A stretch of DNA of 64,000 nucleotides from NCBI GenBank assembly GCA_015680685.1, contig MNCI01023306.1, forward strand, positions 16,259 to 80,258, read 5' to 3'. A program made the position numbers and the translations under genes. Under the pieces are notes generated by a model. That model made no database searches and was not told where the DNA came from. It saw nothing but the letters and a program-made list of their open reading frames with translations. How positions within the stretch are numbered: position 1 is the stretch's first letter; each line of letters starts with the position of its first letter. The stretch is from Gnetum montanum. Taxonomy: Eukaryota; Streptophyta; Gnetopsida; Gnetales; Gnetaceae. Positions 1-8,124 of the stretch are shown piece by piece.

Positions 1-788
1 GAAAGACATCATAGTGTAACAGAAGGTCCCCTAGGGCGTCATGAATGTTGTGGTCAATTGATGCTTTGGGTTAATGCGAATTTGATTATAACCTGAGAAA
101 CCATCCATAAAGGATAGAAGCATGTGACCAGCTGTTGTGTCGATCAGTTGATCGATACTTGGTAGCGGGAAATTGTCCTTAATCGTAGCTTTGTTTAGAT
201 CCTGGAAGTCTATGTAGATGCGTATGCCTCCCGTTTTCTTAGTAACAACTACGATGTTGGACACCCAGTCTGAGTAATCAACTACGCGAATGAAACCAGC
301 CTGATATAGCTTGGTGATTTCATTACGCACTGCTAACGCGATTTTCGACTTAATTTTTCGTGCCTTCTGTCTAATTGCTTTGATGCGTGGGTCTAAAATT
401 ATGTTATGTTGTATTAATCTCGGGTCTAATCCTAGCATGTCTTCATATAACCATGCAAATACAACAGCGTTGTTTTGGAGCACTTGCGTTATGCCACTCT
501 GTGTCTGTCAGTCTAGGAGGGAACTAACCCTAAGAGTTTTATTTTTGCCTTTGTGCGTAACCACAGGGACCTCGTCGAGAGGGTCCTCGGTCACATCACC
601 AGCCTCCAGGTCTAGCGTTCGGGCCAGATGTTCTAGCCAATCTGGGGATATTTCCGATGTTGCTATAGTTGCGTCACAAAGGGAAGGGTCTGTTTCTATC
701 AGCGGCTAATTAAGCTGTCTAATGGTCTCCCCGTATGGGCCTGTTAAGGCTAATGGTGCGGATAAATCTGCATCCATTTGCGAATCGC
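1..788 (-). pseudogene. pol: reverse transcriptase (pol, partial)
   Basis: N-terminal part of a Ty3/gypsy reverse transcriptase, cut by the window edge. The longest open piece is 483 to 31; upstream sequence in the same frame extends to about 788-903. Visible motifs are YEDMLGLDP, AGFIRVVDYSDW, VVVTKKTGGIRIYIDFQDLN and GHMLLSFMDGFSGYNQIRI. These form the fingers and first palm segment before the catalytic YxDD, which lies outside. In the family this enzyme copies the element RNA into cDNA inside the gag particle. In-frame stops, for example near 510 and 709, can be read as CAG to TAG or CGA to TGA changes. The frame differs from that of the protease at 6,605, which fits an intron between them. 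Confidence 0.85.
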
Positions 789-1364
789 CTTGCAAAAATG
801 CCAAAAAGGAAGTTGTTACATCGTTTTTCTGCCAATTTGTTGAACAATAAGAGTTTGTTTTTGTTTTCATTGTGTCAGTGTTGCATATTAAAGAGGCTTC
901 CAATTTAAGGTCTTAGTGGACCGTTACAAATATGTCTGGTCTGTAAAACAATGACGAGCTCAGCTTCCTAGATGCTGGCGTATGAGATAAAATGAAAGAT
1001 GCAACGTGGCAAGTCTAGCGTGTCGTGAAATTTGAATTTCTGTATAGACCGTAGTTAATGCGCCCAGATTACAAGATGATAAATGTATTAGTTTAGGGTC
1101 ATTTCGGACCGCAATCTACACGATATCTACAAAATTAATGCCCTGATCTTTGCGTTTCATGTCATACTGACACCGGCGTTTCGGGAAAGTTCTGCATCGA
1201 TCGAGCAGAAAGAAAAGTTAGTTTCAAGCATTTTGTTTATCAAATGATAGTTCATACTCAAAACAGGTTACAGATATAACGAATTTGGATTTTGGCTATA
1301 GCAGAAAAGGGGCAGAAGCAAGGTGTAAACAAAGGATTTTATGAAAATTCATTCGATTGCAACC
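789..1364. other. intron segment upstream of the antisense gene
   Basis: No convincing coding on either strand beyond the RT extension (to about 903). One diverged copy of the GGCC-type repeat found at 5,980-6,400 lies near 1,090 (TTTAGGGTCATTTCGGACCG). This should contain the promoter of the plus-strand gene if that gene was ever expressed from its own start. I see no clear TATA box. Confidence 0.4.
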
Positions 1365-1483
1365 ATGGCACCAAAGGTCAAGGGGAAGAACGCTAAACTG
1401 GTCGGGATTGACGAAGTGCAGGAGAGTTTGTAGCGGGCTTCGTAGGCTAGAGTCAAGGCTCGGGAAGTTACTCCACATAACTG
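1365..1483 (+). pseudogene. exon 1 of antisense gene (basic N-terminus)
   Basis: Begins MAPKVKGKNAKLVGIDEVQ and ends at a consensus donor, CTG|GTAAGT, in phase 2. Two TAG codons (about 1,431 and 1,443) lie where CAG would keep the frame. The lysine-rich start could act as a nuclear-targeting or nucleic-acid-binding segment; that is inference only. The next exon adds one base and continues in frame, which is good evidence that this small ATG exon is real. Confidence 0.6.
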
Positions 1484-1998
1484 GTAAGTCGTCGTCTACC
1501 TTTTTGCACTACTATTATATTTGTTGTAGCGTCGTGGTTGTATGTTATTTTCCTGAATGGGTATGTTGCATTGAGGGTTAGTATCTGTTTACGCGGGTTG
1601 AGCTATTGTGGTTTGCGATATTACCCTCGTCTTCACTGTAAGAGATGAACCTCATATCATTACGAGGGTTTAGGTAACATTGAGTAAGACTGAGCGAATG
1701 TCGTATATAATCGAAAAACCTAGCTATTATAGCTGGTGGATAGTATAATCAGGGTTTTGTTTTCTTTTCCTTTATTCTCGTAAAAATTACATGTTACACT
1801 GGAGTAATACGTAGTGTTTCTTTCATCGCCGTTGTCATGGACAAACCTTACGCTGTTGCAAGGGTTTGGGTGGTTCTGGCAATGAGTTTCTAGTGGAATC
1901 TGTAATTTTCTAGGAATTAGGAAAACCCTAATTTAGCATGAAAAAGGTTCATGTCTAAATGTTTTGTCTAACGGTAATATGTTTTTTTTACTGTACAG

Positions 1999-2448
1999 TA
2001 TTATGCTAAAGCCCATCCTAATCATTTTGGATATCGTGGGCGTTCTTTGCTGCATGCATGTCCCCACGGCCAATGTTCCTTCTCCTCATGCTCGTATAAA
2101 GGAGGAGGCGGTGTGGTTCCGAAGGGATGCGTGGGGGTTCTTGCAATTTCTGCTTCGTAACTACAGTGTAATCGTCTGGTCGCATCTACTAGGCGATGTA
2201 GCTGTTGCTATTTTGGAGACGCTACTGGTTGGTTCAACACAGAGTGCCTTAGTGTTCCTGACGGATGGCAGGATTAAGACTGCGCAGGTGCAAGACCGTG
2301 AACAGAGCCCCAAAGGTTTGAGATGTTTGAGTTGGATCTGGGAGGTGCCCAGATTCAACTACTATCATTCCTACAATACTCTGTTCGTGGCCTGTCACCT
2401 CACAACCTATTTCTAGAACCCACCTGGTATCGTGTATTACGTCGGCGG
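1999..2448 (+). pseudogene. exon 2: FCP1/NLI-interacting-factor-like phosphatase region
   Basis: Follows the acceptor TTTTTTACTGTACAG. The translation shows, in order, KPILIILDIVGVL, VWFRRDAWGFLQFL, YSVIVWSH, LRCLSWIWE and NTLF. After a one-base frame slip near 2,380 it shows SPHNLFLEPTW. This is the order of motifs in plant HAD-superfamily FCP1/NIF-like proteins: the LDLNGVL-type motif with the catalytic aspartate, the RRPxxxxFLxFxxxxFxVxxWSS block, the LxxLW helix, and the NTxLxDDSPxKxxLNP motif. FCP1-type enzymes remove phosphate from RNA polymerase II tails and related substrates. Here the DD of the last motif is not preserved, so activity is unlikely. Assignment is by motif pattern, without a database search. 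Confidence 0.6.
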
Positions 2449-2549
2449 GTAAGAATTTAAATTTGTATCATTTCGATGTGTGGCAACGCGCTACCTACTA
2501 TTTAAATTTATGTTGAGCCTAAAGAATTCACCCATTTTCTGTGATGTAG

Positions 2550-3987
2550 ATTCTTCATCAATGATAGCGGTCTCCTGGGCAATAATGATATCTTGTCATT
2601 GATTGAAAAGGCTATAGGTGAGTTTATCGCTATTAGCAACGTACGGGCCGCTGTCATGGAACAACTAGTGTTTGAAATTCTAGAATACCCAACCTGCTAT
2701 GCTAACTTCTTTTCTAGATGTAAAAATCTTGGATGGTTGGATAGGGAATGGACTTTGGATCCTCCCCTCACTGTTGCCGATGTGCGAAGGAAAATCCCTC
2801 CGTTTCCTTTTCCATTTAGACCTGGTAAACTTTGTTATGATGACGAATTATGTCAATGTTATTAGCTAGTGATGATGTGTGAAGTTGTCTTATTTTTTTT
2901 TTGTTATCTCGACTTAGCTATTATTTTGTGTGTGTAGTCAGGGAATCACGGGAGATTACGATCATGGCTTTCGGTCACAATGCGAACAATATCTTTTTCC
3001 GCTATGGTGACATAAAGGAGGCACAATGCTGGCTTGGCCATAGAGCGGCCCTAGTTTTCTTGACCAATAACCTCCGGGAGGCTAGACTAATGGACCTGTT
3101 CTTGGCCATAACTCTTGATGTTACTGCAGGCAAAATGTTGACCTTAGTCAACTCCTTCAGCGAAGAAGCTGAGCGTCTCTGCATACGTGTACGTAATGTG
3201 CACGTAAATTTTGACATCGACGCTCAGCTATTCGCCGATCTCTTTGGGGTCCCCTTCGATGGCTTTCTTATAGAGGAGAAATCGAAGAGGAGCGTCAAGT
3301 ACCAGGAAGAGATAGAGGAGTGGCTAGGGGTTAAGAAGGAGGTCAAAGGAATTCCTGCCGAAGGGATTGAGTTGGAGGTGGCCAACACCATTTACCCCCT
3401 TTTTCGAGCTCGGGCCTTCCCCAAGACACTCTCCCAAGGGAGATTCCTCATCATAGAGCAAACTTGCATTATGCGAGAGGTCATGGAGGAGGGGACGTGA
3501 TTTAATTGAGCTAGCTATTTTGCCGAAGGCCTGCGCATTGAAATGGTCAAGCTTCGCAAGAAGCTTGAGTCCCGTTTCAATGTGCATTTTGCCTTTTTCA
3601 TAGCTTGCTTCCGGCGCTTTGCCGAGTTTTTGGTAGTCCAAAGAAATGGAGTCTGGGTGCAGCAGGACCACAACCAGATTTCTAAACCATGGATTTCCCA
3701 TATTTTTGGCATTGTCCGGTCGCAGGACTCTCCTGAAGGGATCGGGAAGTTGTTGTCTATAACGACTAAAAACATGGTGGCGCATCGAACGCGGGGTCAA
3801 GACAGTGTGGGTGGGGCGCTCCCTTCCTATACTAGTGATGCGTCGAGGGGGAAGCGCTTGGCAATTGAGATAGTGGACTCGTCGGTGCCTTGGAAGAAGC
3901 CTCGTTTGACCGAGGAGTCTGCCGAGCCAGCAAGTGGTGTGAGGCAAAAGATGCAGGTCAAGTTTCAGAGGAGTAATCCTCCAACAA
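2550..3987 (+). pseudogene. exons 3-4: unrecognised domain of the antisense gene
   Basis: Exon 3 (2,550-2,824) encodes about 90 residues including an NNDILSLIEKAIGEF helix that could be the C-terminal helix of the phosphatase part. Exon 4 (2,938-3,987) encodes about 350 residues starting near MAFGHNANNIFFRYGDIKEA. It includes FDIDAQLFADLFGVPFDGF, then a basic, low-complexity tail. The intron between them (GTAAAC...TTGTGTGTGTAG) is phase-compatible. Two TGA codons at 3,498 and 3,507 interrupt exon 4, and the same frame continues after them. I do not recognise the domain. A pattern like xFxxxLFGVPxxG occurs in several plant transposon accessory proteins, but that is too weak for a family call. 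Confidence 0.5.
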
Positions 3988-4100
3988 GTAAGTGAAGGAA
4001 TGTGATAATAGTTATAGTTATGTTGGATATAGACACTCTTACCTCATAATTTACTGAACTAGAGCAAAATTCTGTGTTAACTGAAAACATTGTGTGACAG

Positions 4101-5786
4101 CGAAGGAGAAGGTCGTGGAAAGGTTAACCCCTGAAATAGGGGCTATGGTTTTGTGGCGCGAGGAAGAGGCCCCAGTCTTGGAAGAAGAGGCTGCAGTCAA
4201 CACGATGAGCAGCGTGCAGGTTCCCGCGCGCGAGAAGGGATCTACAGTAGAAGATGCTGAAGTCCCTTCAGCCCAGACAAGAAGAGGTAAATGATTTGTG
4301 ACTCTGTGAGGCTAACTTTTATAGCGTACTCGACTCTAGGCAATTTCTTCTAAAGGTTATATTGGTCATTGCAATGTTTCAATTATGTCCTCACATGGAA
4401 CTTTTTTTGTGTAATAGGTGACTAGGACGTACACTTGTCAATAGTGACGACTCAATCTTGGGGCGAATTTCTTGATAAATTCGCTTTCATGGAAGGGGTC
4501 GTTCAAGATATGATCGATCGCTTGGAGCAAATCGATCCTGAAGCGGGTACATCGCGATCATTACGTAGAAGTTGTTCCATTGTGGTATTATGTTACCTAA
4601 TTATGTCTAACCGCCATCTTATGTTATTAGGAGCTCGACTCAGATGGGATCTGTTGGAGCCTATTGATCTAGACACCACCGAACCTTCATCGGAAGCGAT
4701 CGTCATGCTGCGCAGCATTTACGATGAGATGCATAAATGTGCGATACGCTCGACTCGCTCGTTGTGGGAATGTCAAAGTGTAAACGAAGACCTTTGGAAG
4801 AGATTGCAAAGGTCGAAGAAAGAGAGGGTGGCTCTAGATGATGAAGTGGGGGATTTGAGGTTACGGAACAAATTCTTGCAAGGTCAGGGGACATGCAACG
4901 AGGATTGACAGACGGCTGTTGTAGACTACGCCCGTTATTGGACAGTCGTCTAGAATAGTGTCCAAACCAACCGTGAACTAGTCGAGTAGCGGATGCAAAT
5001 GGATCTCCTGGCTCAGAAAAATCAAGACTGGAAGGACTTTAGTGCGAGTGTGCAAGAATGGGGGCAGACGCAGAAAGACCACAAATATGTCTATAAGCGA
5101 GAATGCACTGCCTATCGTCAACATTACAGGGACTCTGCTGTCGAGGCTTAGTCTCTTCGATTATTCCTTGACGTTATTGGTGCTTCTAGTGCATTTGAAA
5201 AGTTCCAAGAGTAGGTGACAGTAAGTGCCTCCCCAAAAAGGGAAATGACCCTTCCTAGGGGAGAGACAACCATTCCTTCCTTCTTCCCTGAACCACCTCG
5301 TTGGACTCCTGTGGAGAAAGGGAAGGTCAAGGCCAACGTCGATCTAGGGGATGGGGTTTGGTTTGAGCTTACCAAGGACGAAATCATGCAACGTCTGTGG
5401 ATTGGCTTAGAACAAATCCCGTTTGCTACTGATGCAGGATCGTCACAGGTGAGTGGTTGCCTTATTATGCTTCTTGTCATACCTAGTTTTGATCGTGATG
5501 TCAGTATGCGTGTTATGTATAATTGCAGGAACGACTTGAGGAGGTTCCTCAGCGAGACGAACATAACATGGATGACGGTCCTCACGAAGAGGCTTTGCAG
5601 GGGATAGAGCATAATGGTGATGATCAACGCCGTGGCAAACAACCTCATACAGAAGAGCCTGACAGGGAGGACCACTTTCACGAAGAAATGCCACTTGAAA
5701 AAGGTGGCCCCTATGAGGACGATTTGCTCGGGATGGAGAATGAGCTGAGGGATACGAGTAACAGTGGGGACAAAGGAGATGCATAG
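4101..5786 (+). pseudogene. exons 5-8: charged coiled-coil C-terminal half
   Basis: Four exons joined by phase-compatible introns. Exon 5 is Glu/Val-rich (REEEAPVLEEEAAV). Exons 6-7 have heptad-like, Glu/Lys/Arg/Gln-rich stretches (DLWKRLQRSKKERVALDDEV) suggesting a coiled coil. Exon 7 ends in a less charged segment with a conserved-looking core, WFELTKDEIMQRLWIGLEQI. Exon 8 is very acidic (EEVPQRDEHNMDDGPHEE) and ends GDKGDA then TAG. Exon 7 carries several TAG/TGA codons, all at positions where C to T at CAG or CGA would create them. Function unknown; a scaffold or oligomerisation role is only inference. Confidence 0.5.
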
Positions 5787-5979
5787 TGTGGCTATACTAG
5801 CCACAGTTCATTTTTTATGATGGGACGAAACAAAAGACAATATTTTATTTTGACACTTTAATGCAAATTTGGTCTAAGTTAATGTTCTTTTACTATTTTC
5901 ATTTTATGCAAAGCGTAAATAAGTAGGTTTTGATGCTATGAGAAATGGCAGATAGTTTTAAGCATGTAGCATAAATGAA

Positions 5980-6400
5980 GTTATTAGTTTAAAGTCATTG
6001 CGAGCTACTAGATAATTCGGGTGCAAAGCGTAAATAAAGTAACTAGTTTTAGGCCATTTCGGGCCCTAGATAGTTCAAGTGTAAACTATGATTTAAACAG
6101 GTAGTTTAAGGCCATTGCGGGTCATGGACAGTTAAAGGCCATTGCAGGCCATGGACATATGGTGTGTGAAAGAATAAATAACATTAAATCGCCAGTTTTA
6201 AGCCATGGCAGGCTGTGATTAGTTTTAGGCCATTTCGGGCCGTGAGTAGCTTTAGGCCATTTTGGGCCATGGGTAGTTTAAGGCCATTTCGAGCCCTGAA
6301 TAGTTTAAGGCCATTGCGGGCCATGGGTAGTTTAAGGCCATTTCGGGCCCTGAATAGTTTAAGGCCATTGTGGGCCATGAATAGTTTAAGTGCAAAGCAT
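5980..6400. repeat. 27-bp minisatellite with GGCC-flanked cores
   Basis: Starts as scattered copies (about 5,985, 6,045, 6,105, 6,130) and becomes regular from about 6,210 to 6,400. The unit is 27 bp, with two versions alternating: one with GGCCATTTCGGGCCC, one with GGCCATTGCGGGCCA. The pair therefore acts as a 54-bp higher-order unit. Because 27 is divisible by three, the minus strand reads as a nonapeptide repeat (NGLKLFRAR / NGLKLPMAR). I take this as a by-product rather than a gene. It lies just 3' of the antisense gene; AATAAA-like sequences occur near 6,024 and 6,173. Confidence 0.85.
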
Positions 6401-6604
6401 ACATGATTAGTGGTAGATAAAGTTAAGAGCAACAAAGATAACTAGTGGGAGCGTAAAAACATAAGTGTAAATGAGAGTAGTTGGTGGAAACACAAGGAAT
6501 GAGCGTAAGCGTAAAAATGAGATGGGTGTTTGTAAAGCAAAGATAGGAGAGGTGATGAAAGAAAATACGTGTAAACTGTACAGTAGTTAGATGACAAAGT
6601 TTAC

Positions 6605-8110
6605 TAGCTAGCTCTGTAATTGTTTCCTGATCATTTTTTTTTGGTGATGCGTAAAGACTAGGGGATTTACGATCCTTATCCTTCACATCACAATCTTCCT
6701 CTGGCAATGGTAATTCGGCCCAAGTTAGGCTATCATCAGCCACTGTTTTGGCTTGTTCGAGTATTCGGACAGGGGATTGATCGTCAGACATTTCGATTTT
6801 CGACGCTTGTTCCGTTTCTATGTCGTTAACAACCTAAGGGGTTATTTCATCACCGTGGATGATCACTTCTCCTCCTGCATAGGGTAGATGGATCTCCTAA
6901 TGGATAGGTGATGAAAATACCCTCAGTTGGGACAACCAAGACCTCCCCAGGATCAAGTTGAAGCCAAGCATCTCTTCGACGACAATAAACGTTGCGTTTG
7001 TCGGGAACTGCTCCCCTGCCACAAAGTTGATATGCATTGTGCCTTTGACTTGCACTCATGCCCTGTTGAATGACTTTAAACATGACGTCGTGGTAGGAAT
7101 GATCTCATTGATCAGTCCTAGCTTATCCACTATGGGATATGGGATGATATTAGCGGCCACCCCATCATCCACATGCACCCTCCGAATTTGGTGTTGGCTA
7201 ACCCGGATGGTGATGAACATGGACGCCGTTGTCACCTGACCCTTCTCTGGGTCATCCTTAATGGATTCGTCATGAAAGGTCAACAAAGAAGGCCTAGGTT
7301 TCTCAGCCGTGAGAGGAAGCATAATGGAATGAATTGCTTCTTCATCTGCGGGCAGGCTTTCGTCCACGGGTATGGACGTCAGCATACGAACCATAGCCTC
7401 ACGATGTTTTTGTGACGTCATGAGTAAGTCATAGAGGCTCAATGTTGTATTTTTTTGTTTTAGAGCCTGTTTGACTTGCGTAAAGGCATTGAAGAGATCC
7501 CGCCCACGATCTGGCTGCTTGTCACCCTTTTCCTCTTCCATTCGTCCTAAGAGATGAATTTCTCAGGGAGGAGTGATATTTGGTCGAGGGCTTTGTTTCT
7601 TTTGGCTTGGAGGAGATGGTTGCGTTTGCGTAACTTTGCCATTTTTAGAAAATGGGGCAAAGGGTACAGAAGCAAGGGGTTTAGGCTTGGGAAATCCCAG
7701 CGTAAGACGATCCTTGGCCGTACCAGTTGTCATACCTCCTTCTCCTTTTTCGTTAAGTTGGGATCGGGGGATTGACTTGGAGGTTTGCCCCTGCACAAGA
7801 GGGGCAGTTGATGGTTTTGGCGCCCTTATGACAAAGGGAGCCTTAGGCGTAGGCGCGGGCTGGGCCGCAGCTTTACCAACAGCAGGTTGTCGAGAAGTTG
7901 TCTAGAGAGGGGCTCAAAGGATAAAAGGTTACCTTGGAGCACCACTTGTCAATGCTAATGGATCCATTGTTCGAGGAGAGCGAGGATGCGTTCGCAACAC
8001 AAAAGGCTATTTTGGCTATGCCCGATTATTGCCCTCTGCTCCCACCACGTTAATTGTGTACCCTGTGTTATTTGCATTTAATGGGTCTTGATACACATGC
8101 ATGATTTGAT
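6605..8110 (-). pseudogene. pro: retroviral-type aspartic protease with linker (pro)
   Basis: One reading frame on the minus strand, interrupted only by point stops, from about 8,100 to the putative donor at 6,605. A Pro/Lys-rich linker (8,100-7,550) precedes the protease. The active-site region reads VHVDDGVAANIIPYPIVDKLG near 7,160, where the family expects D(S/G/T)G; here it is DDG. The flap and hydrophobic end are seen as FVAGEQFPTNATF and EMLGFNLILGRSWLS near 6,930. In the family this enzyme matures gag-pol inside the particle. The stop near 7,056 is TGA in a context that fits CGA. The protein continues about 80 codons past the protease before the intron. Confidence 0.8.
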
Positions 8111-8114
8111 TTTT

Positions 8115-8115
8115 N
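8115..8115. other. single unresolved base that breaks the gag-pro frame
   Basis: An N sits where the minus-strand frame changes from the gag frame to the protease frame. Gag sequence ending LLKQLLGTGHI and protease-side sequence HVYQDPLNANNTGY face each other across it. An assembly indel at this spot would explain the apparent frameshift, so gag and protease were probably one ORF. Confidence 0.6.
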
Positions 8116-8124
8116 TGCCTTGTG

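Larger units (their letters stand above)
1365..5786 (+). pseudogene. antisense eight-exon gene inside the retroelement intron
   Basis: Proposed exons: 1,365-1,483; 1,999-2,448; 2,550-2,824; 2,938-3,987; 4,101-4,286; 4,418-4,546; 4,631-5,448; 5,529-5,786. The start ATG is in the context CAACCATGG. Donors are GTAAGT, GTAAGA, GTAAAC, GTAAGT, GTAAAT, GTACAT and GTGAGT; every acceptor ends in AG, most behind a pyrimidine run. Reading phase is kept across six of the seven introns; the second fails, where exon 2 also has a frame slip near 2,380. The product would have a short basic N-terminus, an FCP1-like phosphatase region (exon 2), an unrecognised domain (exons 3-4), and a charged, partly coiled-coil C-terminal half (exons 5-8) ending in a TAG at 5,784. 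Several internal TAG/TGA codons make this copy non-functional. The gene runs opposite to the retroelement. A capture from the host or a lineage-specific accessory gene are both possible. Confidence 0.7.
789..6604 (-). other. putative Ogre-type intron between protease and RT
   Basis: On the minus strand a GTAAAC donor begins at 6,604, directly after the last protease-side codons (ELA plus one base). At the other end an acceptor preceded by a T/C-rich run (TTCCTTTTTGGCATTTTTGCAAG) ends at 789. Joining them adds one base (6,605) to two bases (788-787) and restores a single frame from protease into RT, although the two sides lie in different frames in the DNA. Known: Ogre elements of the Tat lineage splice out an intron at this place. 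The length (5.8 kb) and the antisense gene inside are unusual. Splice sites were chosen by eye and other donors (for example GTAAAT near 6,668) cannot be excluded. A simple insertion between the domains is the alternative. Confidence 0.55.

Noticed and set aside
311-709. Plus-strand ORF opposite the RT
   Set aside because: It is the antisense shadow of the RT coding frame, with no family motifs.
3324-3947. Long minus-strand ORF (about 207 codons) opposite exon 4
   Set aside because: Composition (Arg/Pro/His-rich) and lack of motifs suggest a shadow; exon 4 on the plus strand has phase-compatible introns on both sides.
5980-6400. Regular short repeats resembling a CRISPR array
   Set aside because: The units are head-to-tail without unique spacers and the DNA is from a plant nucleus; it is a minisatellite.
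6184-6435. Minus-strand ORF made of NGLKL nonapeptide repeats
   Set aside because: It is the translation of the 27-bp minisatellite; an open frame follows from a unit length divisible by three. It has no start context or homologue that I recognise.
7554-7905. Plus-strand ORFs opposite the gag-pro linker
   Set aside because: Shadows of the Pro/Lys-rich linker; the minus-strand frame is the one continuous with protease.
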